A stretch of 64,000 nt of DNA from Rhabditoides inermis (taxonomy: Eukaryota; Nematoda; Chromadorea; Rhabditida; Rhabditidae), in contig CAWZYM010000225.1 of assembly GCA_963966185.1 (NCBI GenBank), positions 165,001-229,000 of the forward strand. The letters are read 5' to 3'. This document shows positions 8,896 through 19,748 of this stretch, piece by piece (position 1 is the first letter of the stretch; each line of letters starts with the position of its first letter). The notes under the pieces are model-generated. The model was not told the DNA's origin, ran no database searches, and was given only the letters and a program-made list of their open reading frames with translations. A program made the position numbers and the translations under genes.

Positions 8896-11148
8896 ATGAA
8901 GTTCACTTACGCCGTTCTCGCCCTCGCTGCCTCTGGTTAGTCAATTCATCTACAAGGATTGGAGATAAGATGTGAATATATTGTTTCAGCTGGAGCCAGC
9001 CCCATTGTCAAGCGTAATGCTTACGGAGACGAGGCGGTCACTCCCGCCGCTGTCGCTGCCCCGGCCGCCCCCGCCCCTGCCCCCGTTGAGCTCCCCGCTC
9101 CCGTAGTTGAGCAGCCGGCAGCTGACTGCGCCCCGGCTGCCCCTGCGGCTCCCTCTGGATACCGCGCCAAGCGCAACGCGTACGGAGACGAGGCCGTGAC
9201 TCCCGCTGCTCCCGCCGAGTACGCTCCTGCCGCGCCCGCTCCCGTTGAGGAGCCCGCTGCCCCCGTCGAGCAGGCCCCCGCTTGCGCCCCGGCTGCCCCT
9301 GCGGCTCCCTCTGGATACCGCGCCAAGCGCAACGCCTACGGAGACGAGGCCGTGACTCCCGCTGCTCCCGCCGAGTACGCTCCTGCCGCGCCCGCTCCCG
9401 TTGAGGAGCCCGCTGCCCCCGTCGAGCAGGCCCCCGCTTGCGCCCCGGCTGCCCCTGCGGCTCCCTCTGGATACCGCGCCAAGCGCAACGCCTACGGAGA
9501 CGAGGCCGTGACTCCCGCTGCTCCCGCCGAGTACGCTCCTGCCGCGCCCGCTCCCGTTGAGGAGCCCGCTGCCCCCGTCGAGCAGGCCCCCGCTTGCGCC
9601 CCGGCTGCCCCTGCGGCTCCCTCTGGATACCGCGCCAAGCGCAACGCCTACGGAGACGAGGCCGTGACTCCCGCTGCTCCCGCCGAGTACGCTCCTGCCG
9701 CGCCCGCTCCCGTTGAGGAGCCCGCTGCCCCCGTCGAGCAGGCCCCCGCTTGCGCCCCGGCTGCCCCTGCGGCTCCCTCTGGATACCGCGCCAAGCGCAA
9801 CGCCTACGGAGACGAGGCCGTGACTCCCGCTGCTCCCGCCGAGTACGCTCCTGCCGCGCCCGCTCCCGTTGAGGAGCCCGCTGCCCCCGTCGAGCAGGCC
9901 CCCGCTTGCGCCCCGGCTGCCCCTGCGGCTCCCTCTGGATACCGCGCCAAGCGCAACGCCTACGGAGACGAGGCCGTGACTCCCGCTGCTCCCGCCGAGT
10001 ACGCTCCTGCCGCGCCCGCTCCCGTTGAGGAGCCCGCTGCCCCCGTCGAGCAGGCCCCCGCTTGCGCCCCGGCTGCCCCTGCGGCTCCCTCGGGATACCG
10101 CGCCAAGCGCAACGCCTACGGAGACGAGGTCGTGACTCCCGCTGCTCCCGCCGAGTACGCTCCTGCCGCGCCCGCTCCCGTTGAGGAGCCCGCTGCCCCC
10201 GTCGAGCAGGCCCCCGCGTGCGCCCCGGCTGCCCCTGCGGCTCCCTCTGGATACCGCGCCAAGCGCAACGCCTACGGAGACGAGGCCGTGACTCCCGCTG
10301 CTCCCGCCGAGTACGCTCCTGCCGCGCCCGCTCCCGTTGAGGAGCCCGCTGCCCCCGTCGAGCAGGCCCCCGCTTGCGCCCCGGCTGCCCCTGCGGCTCC
10401 CTCTGGATACCGCGCCAAGCGCAACGCCTACGGAGACGAGGCCGTGACTCCCGCTGCTCCCGCCGAGTACGCTCCTGCCGCGCCCGCTCCCGTTGAGGAG
10501 CCCGCTGCCCCCGTCGAGCAGGCCCCCGCTTGCGCCCCGGCTGCCCCTGCGGCTCCCTCGGGATACCGCGCCAAGCGCAACGCCTACGGAGACGAGGCCG
10601 TGACTCCCGCTGCTCCCGTCGAGCAGGCCCCCGCTTGCGCCCCGGCTGCCCCTGCGGCTCCCTCTGGATACCGCGCCAAGCGCAACGCCTACGGAGACGA
10701 GGCCGTGACTCCCGCTGCTCCCGCCGAGTACGCTCCTGCCGCGCCCGCTCCCGTTGAGCAGCCCGCTGCCCCCGTCGAGCAGGCCCCCGCTTGCGCCCCG
10801 GCTGCCCCTGCGGCTCCCTCGGGATACCGCGCCAAGCGCAACGCCTACGGAGACGAGGTCGTGACTCCCGCTGCTCCCGCCGAGTACGCTCCTGCCGCGC
10901 CCGCTCCCGTTGAGGAGCCCGCTGCCCCCGTCGAGCAGGCCCCCGCTTGCGCCCCGGCTGCCCCTGCGGCTCCCTCTGGATACCGCGCCAAGCGCAACGC
11001 CTACGGAGACGAGGCCGTGACTCCCGCTGCTCCCGCCGAGTACGCTCCTGCCGCGCCCGCTCCCGTTGAGGAGCCCGCTGCCCCCGTCGAGCAGGCCCCC
11101 GCTTGCGTCCCTGCCGCTCCCGCTACCGAGTCTGGCTACCGCGTGTAA
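8896..11148 (+). CDS. Secreted Ala/Pro-rich tandem-repeat polyprotein with R-A-K-R sites
   Basis: Exon 1 (8896-8935) encodes a signal peptide MKFTYAVLALAAS; exon 2 starts at 8990 in phase (AGASPIVKR). The mature part is 14 units beginning NAYGDE. Most are 52 residues (156 bp): NAYGDE[A/V]VTPAAPAEY, then an A/P/E stretch, one Cys (QAPACAPAAP), then SGYRAKR. The first unit is divergent, the eleventh is short (35 residues), and the last ends ESGYRV-stop. R-A-K-R fits the furin/kexin consensus, so the product is probably cut into about 50-residue peptides; PIVKR would cut before the first. No Gly precedes the basic pair, so the products would not be C-terminally amidated. Total about 732 aa. An AATAAA lies at about 11186. 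Family unknown to me: a neuropeptide-like, surface or eggshell-type secreted protein are all possible. Open frames on the other strand are by-products of the GC-rich repeat. Confidence 0.82.
9018..11148 (+). repeat. 156-bp coding tandem array 1 (14 units)
   Basis: Unit starts at 9018, 9174, 9330, 9486, 9642, 9798, 9954, 10110, 10266, 10422, 10578, 10683, 10839 and 10995. Spacing is 156 bp except 105 bp for the unit at 10578, which lacks 51 bp (17 codons) without breaking frame. Units differ at only a few positions (GCC/GTC in 'A/V', TCT/TCG before GGA, GAG/CAG in 'EE/EQ'), which implies recent homogenisation or slippage. Confidence 0.95.
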
Positions 11149-11662
11149 ACGTCCCTTGATCTCATGTGCATTTCTCGACAAACCAAATAAAAAACTTCTT
11201 GCGAATTTGATATTTTGCCATAAAGTCCTCTCGAATTCTCCAGGATCCCAATTTGTGCGCAAGCACGTTGTACAATGGCGGCCAAAAAGGTATCACCTTT
11301 TGGTTTTTGCTCTCTAAAACTATTCAAATGAAAGATAGAGCTCCCATCTTTTGCACACCGTTTTCTGGACTCCCTTCGGACCTAATATTATGTTCCATAT
11401 TCATCCCCCTCTTATCTCTCGGTTACAGTAGGCGGATTACTGTATTCACAAAATCATCATTTTCTCGTTTTCAACTTTGAAAAATTCCTGTGACCAAACC
11501 ACATTTCCAAAAAAGTTCTACTCACTATTTTTGAGTAAAACCATTCATTGGGCATCCAAAAACACCTTGACTTCATATTACATGATTGATTACTTGAACT
11601 TAAATAAGCAGTAAAGAAACAACATAAAAAATGGAAAACTCTAATTTTAACAAAGCCTAACT

Positions 11663-12393
11663 ATACTATAAAATGATATAATGGCAGCGGCGGCGCATCG
11701 AATCGATCAGCTTTTGAAGAGTCGCGGCACTAGTCATCCAGTTCATTGTATACCGCATTATGGTATTTAACGTGCTTAAACGCACTCCGACGCTCACGAT
11801 ATATCTCACCCGAAAAGTTCTGGTCGTCCTAGGACTACTACTCGCAATATGGATCGAAACATTTTCCGGATCACGCGAGAAAACCCGCGGGCGTCCGCGC
11901 CGCGCACGAGATCTTTCTCAATCAATTGGAGATCGGTTTTGAGGACGCTTTCAGAGGTTCTCAAGAAGGTGGGGCCCTGGATTCGGCAGACTCATAGTCG
12001 GAACTACGTCATTCAGCAAGACAATGACTTGAATCACTCTTCCAAGCACTTCAAGATCGGTTTATAGAAATGTGCAATTTCGTCATTGCACCATCTTCTC
12101 TCAAAACGTGTTCAACAAGGACTAGTGAAGAGTCATGGAGTGGCCGATCCAGTCGCTGGACCTCAACTCGATCGAGCACCTCTGGGAAGAGCTCGACCGG
12201 CGGACTCGCACGGTTCGGGTCAAGAATGCAGACGAGAAGTTCGAGTTGTTCGAGCAGGAGTGGAAGAAGATCGAGCTTGCGACCCTTCACAAGCTGATCG
12301 ATTCGATGCGCCGCCGCTGCCAGGCCGTTATCGTGAACAAGGGACACCCTACGAAGTACTGAGAGAATTTCAGACCATTATATCATTTTATAG
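11663..12393 (+). mobile_element. Internally deleted Tc1-like element
   Basis: Terminal inverted repeats: CTATAAAATGATATAATGG (from 11664) and its complement ending near 12393. Inside, one frame gives an HTH piece (SGRPRTTTRNMDRNIFRITR, about 11800-11880). Another gives QQDNDLNHSSKHFK (second catalytic D region). 12135-12362 gives SLDLNSIEHLWEELDRRTR and SMRRRCQAVIVNKGHPTKY, the Tc1 C-terminus. The middle of the transposase is missing and frames are broken, so it is dead. The left end also carries an inverted copy of about 45 bp of the C-terminal coding region (11682-11725 against 12281-12324). Confidence 0.78.
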
Positions 12394-13255
12394 AAAAAAA
12401 ATTCATGACATCGTACGGCTGTATAGGCCATTCCCCCCTTTCAGCGTACGGCAATATCGCTGGCTCGCCAGACAGACGAGAATTTTATGCCAATTTGCCC
12501 CGATTGTATGTTTTTGTGCTCAAACATGGTAAAAATGACGGAAATCGAAAAATCGAGCACTAGAGATCTCTGAGCATTCTATCTGGGCATCTTCTCCAGA
12601 AAACTGGGCGCTGTGCGATAAGTTTGAAGAGAGTAATTAAGTTTCGGAGCTTTCCCATTGGAAACCGCGTCAAAATCAAGGTTTTTGGACTCTAATTAGA
12701 AAACGGACGCGAAAATCGAAAATCGAACACTAGAGATCGATGAGAACTACTGATACCCATCACATATCAAAATTTTGTGAAGATTGCTTAATTCTGAAAG
12801 GAGTAATTAACTTTAGAAGATGGAGAACTCTGCTTCATTAGACTTGCAAATGACCCTCATTTCCCTAAAAAGAGACCGCCAAGCGCGCGAGTTGCGCGGC
12901 CGAATGGTCTCGCACGGGCCGATAACGGTCAATTGATGCCTCAAATGCTGTCTAGTAAACATTCGGCGAAATGACTGCCGTACGATGAACGGGGGGGATG
13001 CCCTATATATACAAAACCAGTGTGAAAAACATTAACAAAAACAAAAAAAAACATGAAAACCAATATGCTTCTCATGATCATTACGAGAATTAACAGTTTT
13101 ATCGAAAGATGACTACAAAATTCTGGCGAGACCTGAACTTGAAATCGTAACGGATTTGGCACGTACGGTTATGGAGTAAGGCTAATCAAGTTAGGCAAAT
13201 CCCCCAATCTCTACAAACGTTTGAAAAAGAGGTTTAATTCACATTGAAACCCTAG
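12394..13255. other. Intergenic AT-rich spacer with a hairpin
   Basis: No coding sequence recognised. 12870-12912 is an imperfect hairpin framed by GAGACC and GGTCTC with GC-rich inner arms. The copy at about 25954-25996 has several changes clustered in the same hairpin, although the surrounding sequence is nearly identical. Confidence 0.4.
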
Positions 13256-16200
13256 TTAACATGGAATGTCAAGCTTCTTAGTGAACTTTCTATCCCTGAC
13301 GGCATCGAAGACGCCAGCAACCTGAAAATAGTTCTGCTTCCTACGCCGAGTGAGACAGTTTCTTGCCTGTTCAGAAACGCCGTACACTTGTTTCTCGGGG
13401 AACAATCCCATCAGAACGAGGTTGTAGTTGGATTGATCGAACCTGCAGTGTTTCTCGGATAGACAGGAGGTATCGATGCCCTCCCTACCTGTGACACCCT
13501 GCCCACTCCTTGTACATGTCTCCCTTGAACTCGCATGCCACCTTGTGCTTGTGTGTATCTCCGCCGCAGTTCTCTTCCAGTGAGCACAGCGTCATCCTGA
13601 CGTGAGTTTGCGTTTGATTATGTTTGTGAACATGAGAAATGTGTCTAATAAGTACCACCATGAGAATAATGTATGTTGCGTTAGAGTTTATAGCTCACAT
13701 ATCTGCCATTTTTTAATCATGTGTATGCGTCACGAAACGGTCAAATGCAGGTTGAACGAAAACTCTACGTGCGCGCGGTCAGATACGAACAGCAGCCGAC
13801 AGACCGCTCGGAATGTGTTCTAGTTCCCGCCACTTTGCACTCTCTTCTCTTCGCGTGCTCTTTCGCACTCTAGCGCATGTGACTTCAGCAAAGGGCCGAT
13901 GAACGGGCAAGGGAAATCCAATGGGCCTCTATCAAGAACCACTTCATTTGCTTGTCCGTTCTCGTGTACTCGTGTGTCTAGGTGGCGCATCACCCACCAC
14001 TTGTACACGTCCCTTGTCGCATTCGACTTGACAGCGAGCATCACGGGAGCCCCTCGCATCATCTTCCTCTTCGCGAGAGCCTCGTCCATCGGAAGGTAGT
14101 CGTACACAACTGCAAAGTGGAGGTCAGACTCAATTTGTGCTGGCAAAACCCCCAGAAGGCATTCAAAAAGCTATATTTGATTATCAGGTACTGCTGATGA
14201 ACACTCTGCGTGCCACTTTGTTCTATGCACTGACATGGATATGTGGCGGCGTAGATGGAGTGCGTGGATCCAGTGGGCATGACGACAGGCGCCAGCTGTC
14301 CGCTGTCCACCGCATCGAACAGCGGACGCGGCGACGACTTCAACACCCCACTCGCGTCGAACAGAATCATCGCCTGGACGGACGGGTCGGCGAACTGCTC
14401 CTGAATGCCACACTCCCTCATCCATCACTCCGCCATGCGCCCTACCGCTGCCGCGATCACTTTGAAGCGGTAGTTGGAGAACTGGCTGACTGCGGCCGGG
14501 TACTTGGAGTAGTCCAGCTTGCGGTACTCCACGTTGCATACCGATTTGATTTCGTCGGCCTGCTTTGAAATGATACCATCATTGGATTCGTCTCACTTGA
14601 GCGTCAGTGAGGTCGCCGAGATCGTAGTAGATGACGCGGTTGTTGGTCGTGTTCCGCAGCAGACGCAGCATGTACTTGGACTCGAGGTAATGGTTGGCCG
14701 ACGAGTATGTCACGTACACCACCTTCTCCGCGACCACTTTCTCTTGCGGGTAGTCAAACTCGGATGTGAGCCTGAAAGGCGCGGTTTCATATGTTGCTGT
14801 GGTCTATTTGGTAGATCATAAATCATAACGTCATTGTAATGGGATAATCGAGGCAATCTGCAGTACTTCGCGTAATAGAGTAATGCGCGTTCGAAATGAA
14901 AATAGGCACCTCAGACACAACCATCTGTCCTCTGTCACAAAAAATTCAATCGCCGCTAAGGTATAATAAAACTGTTTGTTTGTAAGGCACATCGCATTTT
15001 TGACATATTTTTTTTCTATTACCTCATATCTCGCAACTTCTCCAGCCATTTGCAATCGAAACGTTTTCCTGATTTGAAACAGAACTGAAATAATTTGTTG
15101 GTGAAATATCAATGAAAGTGATGAAAAAACTCACGTTTTCATTGCCGCACATACAGTCTGTATCGGATTTCTTTCCCGGCCCGGATTCGAGATTTTTCAC
15201 AGTTGTGTTTACTCGAGCTGATGCTGTACTATGGAAACCTTCTGTGTACGACCTGAAAATTGAAAACAATGAAAACAATAATATGATATGTCTGGCTAAA
15301 GTTCCTGCTAAAGTGGCTTTCAAAGAAACAGTTTCATTATACATACCCTAGCGGCAATTGATTTTTTTGTGACAGACGGTCGTGTCTGTGAGGTGCCTAT
15401 TTTTATTTCGAACGCGCATTATCCAGTTCACATATTCCCGCACCATCCGCGCATAATGGCTGTTTATGATCAATTACAACCAGCGCGGCAGCGCTGGTTG
15501 GTTTGTGTTAAGAATAGTCACGCGCTAGAATCGGCAAAAGGCGACTGAACGAAATGTCCTCTAGAATCTTTGCGAGAACAATGTGATGCTGATAGATGTT
15601 ATCAGGATGTTAGAAAATGGTTAAGTTTCGATTTTGGTAACGCTAGCTGTTGTAGGAAGCGAGATACGCGAGCGCGGGGGATTGCCTGTAAATTTTCTTA
15701 TCAGCATTATAGTTCTGTGCTCGCAATAAGTTGCGCGCGGTGGGGTAGATCAGAGGAAGACGGAGAGTCAGCTCTCGGCAATAGCGCGCAAAACAAGAGA
15801 GGCAGACGGTTATGGCACCGTATTTCGAACTGCAAATGAGGTAGATCGAAAACTATCGCTCTGGCGCAGGCTGTACATAAACTCCTTTTTTTGCAAAATT
15901 TATATAATTTTAGACTCAATAAGATGTTGGATTTCTTTTTAAAAATGTTTTGTGGTTTATGTTAATGTGAATAGATTTATAATATTATTCTGGGAGATAG
16001 TTCGCCAGATTACGGTAGAAAATTGATCTACCCTCAAGTCGCATTCGATCTACCTTCTAGTCGTGAGGAGACCCAAGCGCGCGCTTTCAAACGATAATAT
16101 CGATCAAAGAAGCCGGCATGAGAATCAAAGAGGCCGCGCGACACTCAACCATTTGCCCGCGCTGTCTGGCCTCTCTCGCTCGAAACTGAGTTTCGCCAAC

Positions 16201-17021
16201 TGACTACTGGCAATAACAGAAACTATCCTCCAGGCGGCTACTATATATGAAATCCAATAAAAGTACATTCATTATCTACTAAAAGGACTTCCGTAAAAGA
16301 AGAGTTTGTGTTACCCAACGTAATGCAACAAAAGCTCATGCATTTTATCAATCGAAATAGTACACAAACCTGCTCCAGTAGTTAAACAAGACTATATAAT
16401 CGATCAAATACCGAAATCAATTTGCAGACGTACAACGTTTGCTCGCATTAGTTTTTATTGCAGAAAGAGCAGGTGTGTTTACTATTTCGATTGATAAAAT
16501 GCATGAGCTTTTGTTGCATTACGTTGGGTAACACAAACTCTTCTCTTACGGAAGTCCTTTTAAAAGATAATTGTTTTTGAAATGAGAATTATTCTTTCTG
16601 ACCCGTACGTAAGTAAGTACTTTACTAATCATAGTTTGTTCTCTTGCCAGTAGGGAACAGTTGACAAAACTCGGGAGTCAGACAGATGAAAGGGTGAGAG
16701 AGGCACACCTCTGCGATTTGGTTGCGGGCTCCTTTGATCGAAATACCGCTTGAATGGCTCGCGGATGGTCTCGCAACGATCTGAAATGCCACCATAGGGA
16801 AATCCAAAAAGAGTAGTCTTTCCTGATAAATATTAAATACAAAACTCACTTCCCGTCCATGTAGTCGATCTGTTGCGGATGCGACGCCGATCCTTAAATA
16901 TTTATATCACAAAGAACGCACGTGTTAACGCGCCATCATATTTGTAAATGAATGCGACAGAGATCAGCAGTGTACAGAGAACGACTATGAGTTTCGTCCG
17001 CACATTCGGTCGAGTCAACAT
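13256..17021 (-). CDS. DUF1647-family type II membrane protein, copy 1
   Basis: Starts at ATG 17021-17019: MLTRPNVRTK, then a membrane segment LIVVLCTLLISVAFIYK, so type II (short cytoplasmic N-terminus). Further exons: KSLRDHPRAIQAVFRSKEP (about 16790-16710), STASARVNTTVKNLESGPGK (about 15262-15130), FCFKSGKRFDCKWLEKLRDM (about 15087-15027). Then the core VVYVTYSSANHYLESKYMLR with NNRVIYYDLGDLTDAQ, NVEYRKLDYSKYPAAV, YRFKVIAAA, MILFDASG, TRDVYKW|MTLCSLEENC, and a last exon RFDQSNYNLVLMGL ending KKLDIPC-stop (13256). These blocks match the nematode DUF1647 family (glycosyltransferase-like, function not established). An apparent in-frame TGA near 14425 is removed by a 45-bp GT-AG intron joining VIAAA to EQFADPS. 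A near-identical copy is at 30610-34368. Confidence 0.75.
14883..15424. repeat. About 80-bp inverted repeats flanking two exons
   Basis: 14883-14966 (starting TAATGCGCGTTCGAAATGAA) is the inverted complement, with few mismatches, of 15350-15424 (ending TTCGAACGCGCATTAT). They sit in the introns on either side of two DUF1647 exons and could pair in the pre-mRNA. They look like the terminal repeats of a small transposon, yet the interior is host coding sequence. The same pair is in copy 2 (about 32237-32778). Confidence 0.75.
15480..15502. repeat. Short GC hairpin
   Basis: AACCAGCGCGGCAGCGCTGGTT is a 9-bp perfect stem with a 4-base loop in the large DUF1647 intron. Such hairpins are common near transposon ends, including Helitrons, but no end signature is visible. 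Also in copy 2 at about 32832. Confidence 0.45.
16273..16569. mobile_element. Palindromic MITE, copy 1
   Basis: Begins TATCTACTAAAAGGACTTCC and ends with its near-complement GGAAGTCCTTTTAAAAGATA. Inverted arms of about 110 bp flank a short centre. Arms include ACACAAACCTGCTC and ATGCATGAGCTTTTGTTGCA. It belongs to the same family as 26149 and 48085 and lies in a DUF1647 intron. Confidence 0.8.
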
Positions 17022-17269
17022 CTGAACAAAAGAAATAAGACTAAAATACAACCAATATACAATACAGTTTGAATTTATTTGTTTACGTTTCCACGAATTT
17101 CGGTTTGACTAGATACTCCGCGAGTACGACTACCTCAAAATAGGGTAGGTCTCACTCATTTCAGTACTTTCAGACTCAGTAACACAAGAAGCAACTGATT
17201 AAAGGCACATTGGCGACTTATTTCTGCCACGACCTGCCACAACTCCTCATTTTCACACGAACAAAACAT

Positions 17270-17350
17270 TTGGCAGTGACAGGAATCGAACCCGCGAAGA
17301 TTAGGGTCACAACGCAGCGCACATGCACTGAGCCATGACGCAAGTGACAG
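17270..17350 (-). tRNA. tRNA-like sequence (pseudo-tRNA or SINE head)
   Basis: On the minus strand an A-box-like TGGCTCAGTGC is followed after about 44 bases by a perfect B box GGTTCGATTCC. A T-arm stem GCGGG/CCTGT forms if G-U pairs are allowed, and the sequence ends CACTGCCA. I cannot build a good anticodon stem or a 7-bp acceptor stem, so a working tRNA is doubtful. A tRNA-derived SINE or decayed tRNA is more likely. Duplicated at about 34617-34697. Confidence 0.45.
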
Positions 17351-17561
17351 TCCGCTGTTCAATTGCGGTTATGTCTCCGACCAAAGTTTTTGCAGTGAAG
17401 TGTTGGCGGGAAATTCAAATTTTGCTGCATTCTTGGCAGTTGCAGAATCGAAAATAACGCAGAATCGTCGTTCTTTCGCAAAAACTGCAAATGCGTTAGG
17501 TTAATATTATTTTTAATAATACTCCGAGTCGAAAATAAGTCGCTTGTTCCTTTAAGCAACA

Positions 17562-17628
17562 TCGTTGTAATTATCGATCGAGTATCGACTGTTTATCGAT
17601 CGAGTATCGTCCGAAAATCGATCAGTGT
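17562..17628. repeat. Short tandem ATCGATCGAGTATCG repeat
   Basis: TTATCGATCGAGTATCG occurs twice in direct tandem, followed by a decayed third copy (AAAATCGATCAG). It is in the spacer upstream of the DUF1647 gene. The self-complementary ATCGAT core could be a factor-binding site; nothing more can be said. Also in copy 2 (about 34910-34975). Confidence 0.5.
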
Positions 17629-17629
17629 T

Positions 17630-18455
17630 ATATCACGCGTTGCACGTCAGAAATCCCGAAAAGCCGGTCGGCGCGTGTGGGATGAGTTTGCGATCACGCC
17701 TCCCATGTATCGGGCCTCTAAATGACAACGTGCGTGGTCGCGAGTTGCGCCGTGCCGTCTCCATACTCACACATATCGTCCGCGCGAATCCCGTGCATGC
17801 GTGCCGATCACAAAACCCCGTAAACAATCAGCTAGAGTTCCATTTTCGGAAAAAGTCGCGTGCGAGTTAGATGAGAGAAAGATAGAGTGTGGCGGCAATA
17901 TCGCGCGTAAAATGAGATTTTGATGTGGTTTGATTGACAGTAGCAACGTGATTAGCAACGCGGAACAAATGAACATCTAGTGTTAGAGATGAGGCAGACA
18001 CAACGTGCAAAACAAGAAGAAAACAGAAACCGACCTTCCCAGAGAGAAGGACCTGCGCGAAATGACCAGCAGTAAGCGACCCACCACACGTCAACTGCGG
18101 AGAAATGGACTTTGATCTCTTTTAATTTGCATGCAAACACAGACAGTTGTACACACTGACTAATCTAATTTTGTGAACGCGATTTTCAGGTTGTGTACTG
18201 CGATGGGTGGGGAGTGGGATAGGAGGGAGGAGGGAGGAGGGAGGAGGGAGAAAGGGACAGCACTGGCTTGCGTACCCACCACTTTCATCTTTCCCATTGT
18301 TATCATATGATTTTTTTCGCTCTAGATTTCTTGTACGATTTTCTGTTCTGAGTAAGATCAAGATACTGAGTAAGTTTTGAACTGTGGTGCAATAATTCAT
18401 TTATTACATGTGGATGTGAGGTAGTGGCCCTAGTCTAGTCCGATCTCCACTCTCT
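17630..18455. other. Intergenic spacer
   Basis: No convincing gene. It includes a GGGAGGA microsatellite (18223-18252) and, at its right edge, TTTATT (18401-18406), which is AATAAA on the minus strand and fits the poly(A) signal of the adjacent minus-strand gene. Confidence 0.5.
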
Positions 18456-19650
18456 TCAGGGGAAGATAGTGGACATCTCCTCGACGAGCTCGAAGAACCC
18501 AGCCTCGTACTCTGCAAGAAGGGACATTAGAGAGAAAGATGGGGAGAGGGAGAGATGACGTACGCTCGACGAGGATGAAGAAAGCCTTGAAGTATGTCTG
18601 GCACTTGATCTTTGACTCGTAGGACATGGACATCCAATACGCCTGCATCTCTACTTTGAAAGACGCGAGAAGAGTGAAGTCTGTGGCTCCGTTGAAACAC
18701 TGCTCATACGACAGGAACTCCATCTCTTGGATCTGGAATGATCAACTCACTCTCCCCCCTCTCTCTCTCCCTCCCCTCTTTCTCCCCCCCCCTCTCTCTC
18801 TCTTCCGCTGACTCACATAGAGCTCATAGAACTCCTTGATCTCTCCAGTGAGTGTCTCGGTCGTCTCGACTTCGATCGAATAGAAGAACTCGAGTGTGAA
18901 TTCGGAGCAGACTGACGAGAGATACGCAAAGTACGCGTCCTTGGACGAGAACCTGCAAACAACATCGAACATGTACACATACGGTCTCATTCCACATCAT
19001 TATCCTCTGTCTCAATGGGAATTTGCGAACGAATGGATCGTGTTCGTGAGATGTTCCTAATGATACGGCATAATGTTGTTTGATCGAGAACTGGGCAAAT
19101 ATGTCTGACTGAATGTTATCGGCATGTATGGTCTCTTTAGAGTATAATCTCTCTGTTCTTCACTCACTTGTTCCTGACGATGATTGCGAAGCTGATCTCC
19201 ATCTTCTCCTCGTCAGATAGAGAGTTGTAGAACTCGATCTTCTCCTCGGAGAGGAAGGCTGGAGAAGAAGGGTCAGAAAGAGAGGGAGAGGAAGGGAGAG
19301 AGAGAGAGGGAGAGAGAGACGCACCGTAGTAGAAAGCGGGGATCTCGGTGTAGACGACAGTGATGTTCTCCTTGGACTCGATCATCAGCTGGGTGCGGAC
19401 TGAAAAACCATTTCTCTCTCCTTCCCTCCCTCTCTCTCTCTCTCCCCCTCTCTCTCTCCTCTCCTCCTCTCTCTCCCTCTCTCCCTCTACTCACACTCCT
19501 CAATATCCCAGAAGAACGAGAACTGTTGCATGATGTTGATGCGCACCGAGTACTCGAGGCTTCCGAACAGCTCGAGGAAAGCACACATCTCGGACTGCTC
19601 CCAGACGGTGTTATCGAAGGGGCCAGTTAGCTGAAGAGAGAGGGGGTTGA

Positions 19651-19704
<54 letters not shown>

Positions 19705-19705
19705 A

Positions 19706-19748
<43 letters not shown>

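Noticed and set aside
9018..11148. CRISPR-like or prokaryotic surface-repeat array
   Set aside because: Units are contiguous coding repeats without spacers, and the context is clearly nematode (introns, SL RNA, MSP).
14400..14450. In-frame stop in the DUF1647 gene suggesting a pseudogene
   Set aside because: A 45-bp GT-AG intron with preserved phase removes it, and the joined protein fits the family.
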